Both the position numbers and the translations under genes were made by a program. The notes beneath the pieces were generated by a model that was not told the origin of the DNA, made no database searches, and saw nothing but the letters and a program-made list of their open reading frames with translations. Source: Phycisphaerales bacterium (GTDB lineage: Bacteria; Planctomycetota; Phycisphaerae; Tepidisphaerales; Tepidisphaeraceae). Taken from it: DNA of 64,000 nucleotides. This document shows positions 8,639-17,734 of the stretch, piece after piece. How positions within the stretch are numbered: the stretch's first letter is position 1; each line of letters begins with the position of its first letter. Location of the stretch: contig JADLCB010000021.1 in assembly GCA_020847375.1 (NCBI GenBank), forward strand, positions 124,001 to 188,000. The letters are read 5' to 3'.

Positions 8639-9673
8639 ATGAAGATCAATCGGCCAATCATCGCGACACTGCTGATGTTCACGCCGCTGGGAGCATGGGC
8701 GGACACGCTTTATACCAATGTCGGGGCACTGCAGAATGTGCGGGTTCTGAGTATTGATGGCAACACGATGCGCTACATCACCCCCACCGGTGCAGAAGCC
8801 TCGCGCGAATTGCCGGCGGTGATGCGCATTCAGGTTGATAACGAACCGATTTTCAATCAGGCCGAGGAGGCGTATGCCGCAGGTCAGTGGGACGCAGCGA
8901 CCAGCGATTACGAAAAGACCCTCCGCAGCACAAACAAACCCTGGTTGAAAGAGTGGACCAGTTTTCGACTGTTGGAAACTGCGGATAAGAGTGGGGATTT
9001 TTCCGCTGCCACCGGCGCGTGGATCGCCCTGTTGATCAGCAATCCCGCAGCGGCGGCTGGGCGCCAACCGGCGCTGCCACCGGCGACCAGCACTTATCTG
9101 GACACGGCTGCTGACGAAATTGAAAAAACGCTGCAAGGCAAACTGGACAACCAGCAGCGCGGCGAGTTGCTGAAATTCGTACTCGACATCTATCAGAAGA
9201 AAAACGATACCCCCAAGGCAATCGATGCAGCCGATCGTCTGAGCAAAATCACCGGCGGATCGGGAAACGAGGATAACCCCAATCTGCTGATCACGCTGAA
9301 ATTCAATCAGGCGCGCATCGCGCTGAATCAGAACGATTACGCCAAGGTCAGGCAGGAGATTGAATCAATCGCTGGCGTTCTGGAACAGCCGCAGCAGCAG
9401 GCGGAGGCGCTATATCTGCTGGCGGAGGCGGATCGAAATCTGGCGGGTGATGATCCAGCCAAACTGCAGGATGCCGCGCTGGCGTACCTGCGCGTGGTGG
9501 CTCATTTCCCCGACGACACCCAGGCGGGCAACGCCCTGGTACAGGCGGGTCTGATTCTGGAAAAAATCGGGCAGACTGACCAGGCGCGCAAGCTGTACGA
9601 ACAGGGACAGGCGGAATATCCGACCAGTAAAGCCCGGGAAAATTTTGAACGATTAAAAAAGGCTGACCCGTAA
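8639..9673 (+). CDS. secreted TPR-repeat protein
   Basis: 344 residues from ATG 8639; the frame opens earlier with a TTG but that would abut the tRNA. The ATG start gives a clean signal peptide (hydrophobic about 7-20, cleavage after LGAWA). After a short beta-rich part (about 22-65, LYTNVGALQNVRVLSIDGNT) come helical TPR-like repeats to the end: AEEAYAAGQWDAATSDYEKT, an internal run of AALAYLRVVAHFPDD, then ALVQAGLILEKIGQTDQARK. This architecture is like YbgF/BamD-type periplasmic scaffold proteins. It is followed after 125 bases by the PpiD/SurA-like gene, so an envelope-assembly role is plausible. Confidence 0.7.
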   Translation: MKINRPIIATLLMFTPLGAWADTLYTNVGALQNVRVLSIDGNTMRYITPTGAEASRELPAVMRIQVDNEPIFNQAEEAYAAGQWDAATSDYEKTLRSTNKPWLKEWTSFRLLETADKSGDFSAATGAWIALLISNPAAAAGRQPALPPATSTYLDTAADEIEKTLQGKLDNQQRGELLKFVLDIYQKKNDTPKAIDAADRLSKITGGSGNEDNPNLLITLKFNQARIALNQNDYAKVRQEIESIAGVLEQPQQQAEALYLLAEADRNLAGDDPAKLQDAALAYLRVVAHFPDDTQAGNALVQAGLILEKIGQTDQARKLYEQGQAEYPTSKARENFERLKKADP

Positions 9674-9798
9674 GATGCAACAACCGAATCAAGCGTCCGG
9701 TGGTTATCGATGCGACCCAACGATTCCGCGGCGCAGTGCCCCGGCAGGCGGCGTGACCATCAACCGTTTTATAAAACCCTCTGACCCAATCAACACCC

Positions 9799-11763
9799 AT
9801 GCATAATTGGATAAAGAATAACCAGAAAAAACTGCTCGCCGTCTTTGGTGTGCTCCTGATGGTTGTGTTTATTTTGCCGACGGCGCCGCAGATGCTCCAG
9901 AGCTACGACACGCCGGTCGGGATGGCGGGCAACCAAAAGGTGCTGCGCTCGGAAATGGCGCAGGCGCATATGCAGTGGGAGTTCATCGCGACGCGCATTG
10001 CACCACAGGCGATGTACCTGTTTGGTGGCAATGAGCTGTGGCCGATGGTGATGTTTTCCGCCAAGACGGTTTCGGCCATCAATCAGGACCCGGCCCTGTT
10101 TTTACTGATGCAGCACGAAGCGCGGGCGATGGACATTCATGTCAGCCCGGAGGAAGTTGACCTGTATGTGGGGCGGTTGAACACCATGCTGCCCCCCGCC
10201 AGCAGTTGGGATGAAGCGCAGGCGCGCCGCCAGTCGATCCAGAGCCTGCTGCTGGTCGGCCAGGCGTTTGATCGGGTTTCCAGTGTGATCAAGGTATCCC
10301 AGCCGCGTGTCAATCAGGAGGTGGCTGAGCAGTCGCAGTCGGTTCAGCTTAAGTTGATCGAATTTACAGCGTCATCGTTCACAGCCGATATTCCAGCACC
10401 GACAGACGAGGAGGTTCAGGCGCAGATCACGAAATTCGGGTCGGTTGATCCCCAGCAAATCGATGTCCAGACCAATCCATTCGGTTTGAGTTACCGACTG
10501 CCTGATCGTGTCAAGTTGCAGTATCTGGTGATTCCGCGCACGCAGTTTCGCCAGCAGGCTGAAAAATCACAGACCGAGTTTGACTGGCGCAGCCAGGCCT
10601 ATGACTGGTATGAGCGGCATCCCAAACAATACGAAACCACCGAACCAGCCACGCAGGAATCCAGTTTTACTGACAAGGCGGATCTGACACTTGGCCCGAC
10701 CACAGCGCCAACCAGTCAACCGGCAGCGACAACCGCGCACCTGCGCCCGTTCGATGAAGTCTATGGTCAGATCAAGGCAGATTTGCTCAAGCCGCTGGTC
10801 GATCAGCGCGTACGACAGGTGCAGGATCGGGTGGCTTCGCTGTTGCAAAAGGGATTTGAACAGTACGAAGCCAAAAAAGATGGGCGCACCCTCAGCGGTT
10901 CGACGGGGCTGAGCGCAGAATATTCGAGCTATGACTACCTGCTGCAGGTCGCCCAGCAGATCGAACGGGAATACGACATCACGCTGACAGTACAGGAAAT
11001 TTCCAATCGCTGGTTGTCTGAGGGTGATTTGATGGGGCTGGCGGAACTGGGTTCAGCCGTCGTGCCCGGCGTCAACAACAGCGCACCGACTCCTTTTGCC
11101 AATTATGTGCTGAGTCAGGCGCAGGCGTTTCAGGAAAACCCGGATAAAAACTCGTTCGATTCGTTGAAAATTTTCCAGCCTTCCACCGCCCTGCTCTCGG
11201 TGGGACAGGATGTGATCTTTTTCCGGTTGACCGATGCCCAGCCAGCGCATGCCCCGGAGACCGACGAACAGCGTCAGGAAGTTGCCGGCGCTGCAGCGCG
11301 CGATCTGCAAAACATCGCTGCGTATGACAAAGCGTTGGAAGCCGCCAAAGCCGCGTACCAGGCAGCGCAGGATGGCCAGAGTCTGACCGAGGTTGCCCAG
11401 GGTCGGAAAATCATTGAAACCGGGCCGATCTCGCGGATGTATCGCAGTTTTGGTGGTGGAACGTTGATCCAGGATTATTCGGTCAGCGCTGCTTCACGCG
11501 AAATCTTCGGCGATAAGGCGTTTGGTCTGCTGCATGATGCCACGGCGGAGAGCCGGCATCCCAAGACACTGATCGAACTGCCGCGCGATGGCAAGGTTGA
11601 TCTGGCGGAACTGGATTCGATCAATCATCTGCAATCGGGTGACGCCAACGAGCTGCTGATCCGTTCCACCAATCAGGCGCGCATCAGCGATTTGATTTCG
11701 CTGGCGATGGACTGGTTCAATCCGGACAGCATCCGCCAGCGCACTCAGTGGAAAGCGTTGTAG
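9799..11763 (+). CDS. membrane-anchored PpiD/SurA-like periplasmic folding factor
   Basis: 654 residues. An N-terminal anchor at about 12-31 (LLAVFGVLLMVVFILPTAPQ) is followed by a SurA_N-like helical domain (about 45-175). Next comes a region with YRLPDRVKLQYLVIPRTQF and a Thr/Pro/Ala linker at about 295-315, then a second helical domain. The order anchor, SurA_N, long C-part is that of PpiD, a chaperone that holds unfolded envelope proteins at the translocon exit. I cannot find an intact parvulin isomerase motif, so it may act only as a chaperone. The downstream mutarotase ATG (11823) follows 59 bases later. Confidence 0.65.
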   Translation: MHNWIKNNQKKLLAVFGVLLMVVFILPTAPQMLQSYDTPVGMAGNQKVLRSEMAQAHMQWEFIATRIAPQAMYLFGGNELWPMVMFSAKTVSAINQDPALFLLMQHEARAMDIHVSPEEVDLYVGRLNTMLPPASSWDEAQARRQSIQSLLLVGQAFDRVSSVIKVSQPRVNQEVAEQSQSVQLKLIEFTASSFTADIPAPTDEEVQAQITKFGSVDPQQIDVQTNPFGLSYRLPDRVKLQYLVIPRTQFRQQAEKSQTEFDWRSQAYDWYERHPKQYETTEPATQESSFTDKADLTLGPTTAPTSQPAATTAHLRPFDEVYGQIKADLLKPLVDQRVRQVQDRVASLLQKGFEQYEAKKDGRTLSGSTGLSAEYSSYDYLLQVAQQIEREYDITLTVQEISNRWLSEGDLMGLAELGSAVVPGVNNSAPTPFANYVLSQAQAFQENPDKNSFDSLKIFQPSTALLSVGQDVIFFRLTDAQPAHAPETDEQRQEVAGAAARDLQNIAAYDKALEAAKAAYQAAQDGQSLTEVAQGRKIIETGPISRMYRSFGGGTLIQDYSVSAASREIFGDKAFGLLHDATAESRHPKTLIELPRDGKVDLAELDSINHLQSGDANELLIRSTNQARISDLISLAMDWFNPDSIRQRTQWKAL

Positions 11764-11822
11764 TTGGAACAAGACACACGCCAAAATGGTGCGATTTTCA
11801 GGTTCGCCGTAAGGTGCATAGC

Positions 11823-12728
11823 ATGACACGGATGAACAGCATCGAACAACTTCAGCAACGATTCCGTATTCCCGGCGTGCAAGTCGTTGAGGGGCGTGGT
11901 GGTCTGCCGTCCATCCGTGTCGCCAACAACCAGGTCGAGGCAGAAATCCATCTGCATGGAGCGCATGTCACACGATTCAAGCCCGCCGGTCAGCCCGATG
12001 TGCTGTTTGTCAGTCAACAGAGTCACTGGCAGACGGATAAACCGATTCGCGGCGGCGTGCCGATCTGTTTTCCGTGGTTTGGCCCCAAGGCTGACGATCC
12101 GGCGGCCGTGATGCACGGTTTTGCCCGCCTGAAGACCTTTGAACTGCAATCAATCGAACAGAAAAACGGTGGTGTGGAAATCGTATTGGCGCTCGAGGCG
12201 GACGAACAAACCCGCGCCATGTGGCCGGTGGATTTTATTCTGCGCCATCGCATTCATTTGTCCAGCCGTTTGACGATGTGCCTGGAAGTGGAAAATCGTC
12301 AAAATACAGCCTTTCAGTTCGAGGAGGCGCTGCACAGTTATTTTCTGGTCGATGATTCGCGTCAGATTCAGATCACCGGTCTGGAAGGTGTCACCTATCT
12401 GGATAAGACCAATGGACGCACCCCGAAAATTCAAGCCAATGTGCCCATTGCCATTACCGCTGAAACTGATCGCGTTTATCTGCCGACAACTGCCCCAACC
12501 CTGATTCATCATGCCACGGCCGGCCGCACGATCCGCGTGAAAAAAGAAAACAGCCAGGCCACCGTGGTCTGGAATCCGTGGATCAACAAAAGCAAGGCAA
12601 TGCCTGATTTTGGCGATGATGAATGGCAGAGAATGGTTTGCGTTGAAACCGCCAATGCCGGGGCTGCAGCAGTCGTACTGCAACCGGGGCAGAGTCACCG
12701 GATGACAGCAACGATCAGCCTGATCTAG
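11823..12728 (+). CDS. D-hexose-6-phosphate mutarotase (aldose 1-epimerase family, YeaD type)
   Basis: 301 residues from ATG 11823 (a second ATG at 11832 is also possible; the frame upstream overlaps the previous gene and is not needed). Characteristic YeaD-type motifs are seen: IHLHGAHVTRF, the GGVPICFPWFGP loop, MHGFARL with the catalytic His, EEALHSYF, and VCVETANAG with the general-base Glu. The family interconverts alpha and beta anomers of hexose-6-phosphates in the cytoplasm. Followed after 30 bases by the SDR gene in the same direction. Confidence 0.85.
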   Translation: MTRMNSIEQLQQRFRIPGVQVVEGRGGLPSIRVANNQVEAEIHLHGAHVTRFKPAGQPDVLFVSQQSHWQTDKPIRGGVPICFPWFGPKADDPAAVMHGFARLKTFELQSIEQKNGGVEIVLALEADEQTRAMWPVDFILRHRIHLSSRLTMCLEVENRQNTAFQFEEALHSYFLVDDSRQIQITGLEGVTYLDKTNGRTPKIQANVPIAITAETDRVYLPTTAPTLIHHATAGRTIRVKKENSQATVVWNPWINKSKAMPDFGDDEWQRMVCVETANAGAAAVVLQPGQSHRMTATISLI

Positions 12729-12758
12729 CCAATCAATGATCCCAGCGGAGAGAATGAG

Positions 12759-13466
12759 ATGACCGATCAAACGCCGGTAACCCTGATTACTGGCGCCGGC
12801 AGCGGCATTGGCCGTGCCAGCGCCATCGCCCTGGCTGATCAGGGGCACCGGCTGGTGCTGGTCGGTCGACGGCGCCAATCGTTGGAGGAAACCGCTGAAC
12901 TCGTGAGCCAGGAAAGTCTGCTTCTGCCGGCGGATATTTCTGATCCGACACAGGCGCAGCATGTTGTTGAAGACGCACACAGCGCCATGGGCCGATTGGA
13001 TGCGCTGGTACACTGTGCGGGGCTGGCGCCGGTACTCAGTGTTGAGCAGATGAGTGTTGCGCAGTGGGATGCGGTGATCGCAACCAATTTGTCGGCTGGC
13101 TTTTATTTGTCCAAGGCAGCCTGGCCGATTTTCACTGAACAAAAATCCGGCGTTCTCGTGCTGATGTCCAGCTTGTCCAGCCGCGATCCATTCCCGGGGT
13201 TTGCCGCGTATGGGGCAGCCAAGGCCGGGGTTAATCTGCTAGGCTGGTCACTGGCACGCGAAGGAGCCGATCGCGGCATTCGCGTTCATGTCATTGCCCC
13301 AGGAGCGGTGGAAACCGCGATGTTTCGCCAGATCGCCACCATCGGGCAATACCCGCCGGAAAACACGCTGGCACCGGATGAAGTTGCGCAGATCATCGTT
13401 CAATGCGTGACCGGTGAACTCGCGCGAACCAGTGGCGAAGTGATTTACCTGCACAAAAAATTCTGA
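12759..13466 (+). CDS. short-chain dehydrogenase/reductase
   Basis: 235 residues, classic SDR length. Cofactor motif TGAGSGIG (11-18), HCAG at about 87-90, catalytic Ser in LMSSLSS and the YGAAK active-site pair. ARR-type basic residues (VGRRRQ) after beta-2 suggest NADP preference. A good Shine-Dalgarno (GGAGAGAATGAG) lies before the ATG. Substrate unknown; related enzymes reduce 3-oxoacyl or sugar ketones. The gene follows the mutarotase closely, so co-transcription is likely. Confidence 0.85.
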   Translation: MTDQTPVTLITGAGSGIGRASAIALADQGHRLVLVGRRRQSLEETAELVSQESLLLPADISDPTQAQHVVEDAHSAMGRLDALVHCAGLAPVLSVEQMSVAQWDAVIATNLSAGFYLSKAAWPIFTEQKSGVLVLMSSLSSRDPFPGFAAYGAAKAGVNLLGWSLAREGADRGIRVHVIAPGAVETAMFRQIATIGQYPPENTLAPDEVAQIIVQCVTGELARTSGEVIYLHKKF

Positions 13467-13573
13467 TGCGCCCCCAACCAGCGCGGTACGACGGGCGGGG
13501 GAAGTACAATCCTGTGTTTTGAACCTCCGGCATTGCCATGCGTTCAACGACCGTTGACCATAAAGGGGCTGAC

Positions 13574-14809
13574 ATGAAACAACTGCTACTGGCTGAGTTT
13601 ATTGCCCCCATGGATGCTGACGTGATCCGTGACGGCGCGATTCTGATCGATAATGGCATTATTGTTGATGTTGGCAACGGCAACGAACTGCGTGAAAAGT
13701 ATCCGCAAGCCGTGGCTGATGATCTCGGTGCAGCGGTGATCGTTCCCGGTCTGGTCAATGCGCATACCCATCTGGAATTGAGTTGCCTCAGCCCTGGCGA
13801 CCGGCCAGATTCCTTCTGCAGTTGGATTTTGTCTTTGCAACAGCGCATGCTGTCGATCAGTCACGATCCTCTTAAAATCGCGCAACTGGGTGTTGATGAA
13901 GGCGTGCGGCAATGCCTGCGTTATGGCGTCACCACTGTTGGCGACATCAGCCAGCAATATCATATTACGCGGCCGCGACTGGCCAAATCACAACTGAACG
14001 TTGTCAGTTACGGCGAAGCGGTCGGACTGGCACAGCGGCGGAATCGGTTTGATGAGCTGTTGGATGGCGCGGTTCAGACCGATCTGGCTGGGGCGCATCT
14101 ACGCATCGGAGTTTCGCCACACGCACCGTATACGGTCGATGCTCGTGGGTATCGTCAGGCGTTGCAACTGGCCAAAGCGCGCAAGCTGCCGCTGGCGACG
14201 CATCTGGCTGAAACCAGTGAGGAGGCTGAATTTTTACAACACCAAAGCGGGCCGTTTCGCCGGCTCTGGCAGAGGATGGGGTGGTGGCAGGATGGGGTTG
14301 AGCTGGTCAAGCGGCCGCCAATCGCCGCAGCCCGGACGCTGGGGTTGCTGGACTATCCCACCGTGCTGGCGCACGTTAATTATTGCAGTGACGATGATCT
14401 GGTGATCCTGGCGCACGGACAGGCGAGTGTTGTCTATTGTCCGCGGACGCATCGTTATTTCGGTCATCCGCCCCATCGCTGGCGTCAGATGCTGGAGAAC
14501 AAAATCAACGTGGTGGTGGGCACAGACAGTTGTGCCAGTTCGCCGAATCTGAATCTGCTGGATGATCTGCGGCTGGTGCATGCACTTGACCCGCAATTTT
14601 CAGTGCAGCGGTTGTGGCAGATGATTACGCTGCGATCGGCGCAGGCATTGCAGTGGTCGGGGCAGACAGGCAGTCTGACAGCGGGCAAATTCGCCGATCT
14701 GGTCATATTCAAGGTGCAGACGGATGATCCGCTGCGCGAGCTGCTGGAGAATGATCAAGAGCCGGCGCGGGTCATGGTCGCCGGCCAGTGGGTGGATAAT
14801 CAGAAATAA
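13574..14809 (+). CDS. amidohydrolase, probable aminodeoxyfutalosine deaminase
   Basis: 411 residues from ATG 13574, chosen because AAAGGGG precedes it; an ATG 12 codons upstream is possible. Composite TIM-barrel amidohydrolase: beta-strand lobe, metal ligands in VNAHTHLELS, HAPYTV, the ATHLAETSEEAEFL segment, a His in LAHVNY and the metal Asp in VGTDSCASSPNLNLLDDL. The chlorohydrolase/deaminase subgroup hydrolyses amino-substituted bases. The HLAETSEE motif and mqnA in the same window suggest conversion of aminodeoxyfutalosine to futalosine-type intermediates (MqnX) in menaquinone synthesis. That role is inference; guanine or cytosine deaminase-like activity is the alternative. Confidence 0.7.
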   Translation: MKQLLLAEFIAPMDADVIRDGAILIDNGIIVDVGNGNELREKYPQAVADDLGAAVIVPGLVNAHTHLELSCLSPGDRPDSFCSWILSLQQRMLSISHDPLKIAQLGVDEGVRQCLRYGVTTVGDISQQYHITRPRLAKSQLNVVSYGEAVGLAQRRNRFDELLDGAVQTDLAGAHLRIGVSPHAPYTVDARGYRQALQLAKARKLPLATHLAETSEEAEFLQHQSGPFRRLWQRMGWWQDGVELVKRPPIAAARTLGLLDYPTVLAHVNYCSDDDLVILAHGQASVVYCPRTHRYFGHPPHRWRQMLENKINVVVGTDSCASSPNLNLLDDLRLVHALDPQFSVQRLWQMITLRSAQALQWSGQTGSLTAGKFADLVIFKVQTDDPLRELLENDQEPARVMVAGQWVDNQK

Positions 14810-14872
14810 GGCACGCACGCCACCGACAGCCTCCGCGTCACGATCCGCGATTCAGCGTCAGAAACGATTTAT

Positions 14873-16180
14873 TTAATTGCTGACACGCTGAATATCAGCA
14901 CCAACCGCCATCAGTTTCTGTTCGATCTTTTCATAGCCGCGGTCAATGTGATAAACGCGGTCAATGCGGGTCTGGCCCTGACCCACCAGCCCAGCCAGCA
15001 CCAATGCGGCAGAGGCGCGCAAATCGCTGGCCATGACGGTGGCGCTTTGCAGGTCCTTGACGCCCTGAATCACCGCAGTCGCCCCTTCTTTGCGAATCCG
15101 GCCGCCCATGCGGTTCAATTCGCCGACATGCAAAAAGCGATCCGGGAAGATGCGTTCAGTAATCACACTCATTCCATCGCTCAGGCACAACAGCGCCATG
15201 AGCTGCGCCTGCAAATCGGTCGGAAAACCCGGATACGGCTGGGTGGTCATCTCAATGGCATTGAGGCGGCGGGACGAACTGACAAAAATCGTTCCGTTTT
15301 CGCGGGTGACATTGACACCCACCTCCTCAAGACGATCCGTCACCGCGATGAGATGATCCAGATTACAGTGCTTCAGCTCCAGCTCGCCATTGGTAATGGC
15401 GGCTGCGATCATAAACGTGCCACATTCGATACGATCAGGGATGATGCGATGCTCGCAGGCGTGCAGTTTTTCCACCCCTTCAATGCGCATCTCCGGCGTG
15501 CCGTGGCCCTGGATTTTGGCACCCATTTTGATCAGCATGGTGGCGCAATCAACGACTTCCGGTTCGCAGGCAGCCCCCACCAACACGGTCTCCCCCTCAG
15601 CCAGCGCCGCAGCGCACATGACGTTAATCGTACCCAGAACGGTCGGCCCCTGGGCACCGCCGAGATACATGCGCGTCCCCTTGAGTCGGCCATGCACCTC
15701 GCCAACAATATTGCCTTTTTCAGTACGAAACTGGGCACCCAATTTCTGCAACCCGCGAACATGCAGATCGACGGGCCGATCGCCAATGGCGCAGCCGCCA
15801 GGAATGGAAACAACGCACTTGCCGCGCTTGGCCAGCAGCGGCCCCAGCACGCAGATGCTGGCCCGCATGGTGCGGACAATCTCGTAGCGGGCTTCATTTT
15901 TGGTTTCATCCTGGACTTCAATATCCAGCGGGCCGTTCAGCGCGCAATGTTCAGCCACTTCGCTTTTACCGCCGGTGTCATGGCGATGAACCTTCACCCC
16001 CAGCTCGATCAGGAGTTTGCACATGGAATCAATATCGCTCAGGCGCGGAACGCTGTGCAGCGTGGTCTTACCTTCAGCCATCAGCGCAGCCGCCAGAATC
16101 GGCAGCGCACTGTTTTTGCTTCCGGAAATTTCAATGGCACCTTTGAGACGATTACCGCCGCGGATGAGAAAACTGTCCAT
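14873..16180 (-). CDS. murA: UDP-N-acetylglucosamine 1-carboxyvinyltransferase
   Basis: 435 residues, standard length. MurA transfers enolpyruvate from PEP to UDP-GlcNAc, the first committed step of peptidoglycan synthesis. Seen: ISGSKNSALPILAA with the substrate Lys22; PGGCAIGDRPVDLHVRGL with the catalytic Cys (Cys, not the fosfomycin-resistant Asp); TVLGTINVM; PDRIECGTFMIAAA; and YPGFPTDLQAQ. It is convergent with the amidohydrolase upstream. A peptidoglycan gene is notable because planctomycetes were once thought to lack the polymer. Confidence 0.97.
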   Translation of the reverse strand: MDSFLIRGGNRLKGAIEISGSKNSALPILAAALMAEGKTTLHSVPRLSDIDSMCKLLIELGVKVHRHDTGGKSEVAEHCALNGPLDIEVQDETKNEARYEIVRTMRASICVLGPLLAKRGKCVVSIPGGCAIGDRPVDLHVRGLQKLGAQFRTEKGNIVGEVHGRLKGTRMYLGGAQGPTVLGTINVMCAAALAEGETVLVGAACEPEVVDCATMLIKMGAKIQGHGTPEMRIEGVEKLHACEHRIIPDRIECGTFMIAAAITNGELELKHCNLDHLIAVTDRLEEVGVNVTRENGTIFVSSSRRLNAIEMTTQPYPGFPTDLQAQLMALLCLSDGMSVITERIFPDRFLHVGELNRMGGRIRKEGATAVIQGVKDLQSATVMASDLRASAALVLAGLVGQGQTRIDRVYHIDRGYEKIEQKLMAVGADIQRVSN

Positions 16181-16475
16181 TCCCTGGCCCTTCCCTGAGC
16201 CTTTACAGGCCCGAAATGTGCGCCGGATCGAGTCGCACGCCTCAGCCGGGGGTCTTGAACATCACACCAATCCCGGCCAGTTCGGTCTATCGGCCAATCC
16301 ATTGGCCAACGATCAATTCCCGCAACCGACAGTTGCCAAAAGCATCCGCCAGCCTGGGTTCAACTTCATTTCCCGGCTGATAATCGGTATGAATCAGCCG
16401 CTACGCGCCGCATTGTTACCCGTAGTCATCCTCTTTTCAAGTCAATATTTTTTCGTCGATCGAAGTGACTGATTT
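16181..16475. other. non-coding stretch between murA and the broken small gene
   Basis: About 295 bases upstream of murA on the minus strand; it should hold the murA promoter. I see no convincing open frame, hairpin or consensus promoter. The short plus-strand frame crossing it is antisense to murA and lacks any coding signature. Confidence 0.4.
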
Positions 16476-16700
16476 TTATTCCGCCCGTTCAATCACAAGC
16501 ATAATCCGGTTGGCCGGGCGCTGGGCAAAGTTGAATTGGGTGGACTTGGCCAGCTCATCAGTATCATGTTCTCAATTGCCACCGGTATCAACTTCGGCAT
16601 CATTTTGTCGCGTGGTCTGTACTGCCTTGGCCAGTGCGGGCAAAATCAGTGCGTGTGCGTGCTTCTTGAATTGCGAAAATAACTCTTTTGGCCCCGCCAT
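16476..16700 (-). pseudogene. small gene interrupted by an in-frame TGA
   Basis: Minus-strand frame from ATG 16700: 42 codons (MAGPKELFSQFKKHAHALIL and on to DTGGN), then TGA at 16574-16572. A further 31 codons in the same frame (EHDTDELAKSTQFNFAQRPA, ending IMLVIERAE) run to TAA at 16476. Both halves read like one protein: charged helical start, acidic Gly-rich middle and a beta-like hydrophobic end. No SECIS-like structure was identified. Most likely a recently broken gene, though read-through or selenocysteine is possible. It starts only 5 bases from the rsmH ATG on the other strand. I do not recognise the family. Confidence 0.45.
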
Positions 16701-16705
16701 TATCA

Positions 16706-17674
16706 ATGCCTACTGATTTACCTGAATCCGGCCACGACCCTGTGCTGCTGCACGAGACGCTGGATCATTTGAACGTCCAGCCGGGTATGACCATCGTCGA
16801 TTGCACGCTGGGACGAGGCGGCCATGCCAGCGCGATTGCCCAACGAATAGGGTCCAACGGGCTATTGATCGGTCTGGATGCTGATCCGAATAATCTGGCG
16901 TACGCCGGATCACGGCTGGCAGCCACCGCCTGTCCGCATCGATTATTTCATGCCAATTTTGCGCAATTGAGCGAAGTGCTGGCAGAAATCGCCAATACGC
17001 CATCCACCAGCCGAAGCGCCGGTACCGGCTTGCCGATCCGGGTTGATGGAATTTTGGCTGATCTGGGGCTTTCGACCAATCAGTTATTTGACTCTCAGTA
17101 CGGGTTATCCTTTGCCCAGGACATGCCGCTGGACATGCGCATTGACCCGCGCATCCGTAAAAGTGCGGCCGATTGGGTCAATACATTGGCTGAGGCGGAA
17201 CTGGCTGACGTCCTATATGAACTGGCTCAGGAGCATTATTCGCGACGTATTGCCAGAAAGATTATCGAAGCACGCCGTCAATCGCCGATCAAATCAACAG
17301 CGGCTTTGGCGGAGCTTGTCCGCCGAGCGATCCCGTCGCGTAATCGAGGCTTGGGGCCTCGTGGACGCGAGAAGATCGACCCCGCCACCCGGACTTTTCT
17401 CGCCCTTCGCATGAAAACGAACAGCGAGATCGACAATCTGACCAGCCTGTTGGAACAGGCGGCAGGTTATCTCAAGACGGGTGGGCGGCTGGCGATCATC
17501 AGCTTCCAATCGACGGAAGATCGGATCGTAAAACAGGCGTTGCGGTCGGCGGAGCAGACCGGGCTGATGAAAATCATCACCAAAAGGCCTCTTGTTCCCA
17601 CCGAAGACGAAGTTTTGCGCAACCCGCGATCTCGATCAGCAAAATTGAGAGTGGCACAGGCGACAGGATCGTAG
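16706..17674 (+). CDS. rsmH: 16S rRNA (cytosine1402-N4)-methyltransferase
   Basis: 322 residues from ATG 16706 (an upstream TTG is in frame but unlikely). RsmH methylates N4 of C1402 in the ribosomal P site using SAM. Seen: DPVLLHETLDHL at the start, SAM-binding DCTLGRGGHASAI, ILADLGLSTNQL, GLSFAQDMPLDMR, the conserved REKIDPATRTFLALR, and the C-terminal NPRSRSAKLR. In most bacteria rsmH heads the division and cell-wall cluster before ftsL. Here mraZ, ftsI and murE are absent, but a LysM protein and an FtsL-like small protein follow in the same direction. Confidence 0.96.
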   Translation: MPTDLPESGHDPVLLHETLDHLNVQPGMTIVDCTLGRGGHASAIAQRIGSNGLLIGLDADPNNLAYAGSRLAATACPHRLFHANFAQLSEVLAEIANTPSTSRSAGTGLPIRVDGILADLGLSTNQLFDSQYGLSFAQDMPLDMRIDPRIRKSAADWVNTLAEAELADVLYELAQEHYSRRIARKIIEARRQSPIKSTAALAELVRRAIPSRNRGLGPRGREKIDPATRTFLALRMKTNSEIDNLTSLLEQAAGYLKTGGRLAIISFQSTEDRIVKQALRSAEQTGLMKIITKRPLVPTEDEVLRNPRSRSAKLRVAQATGS

Positions 17675-17734
17675 CGGGCGACGGCCAGGTCAGTACCACA
17701 ACCAGACAGTACCAATCGCCCTGATGGAGTGAAA

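Noticed and set aside
14948..16198. 416-codon open frame antisense to murA
   Set aside because: Shadow of murA, which has all catalytic motifs on the other strand.
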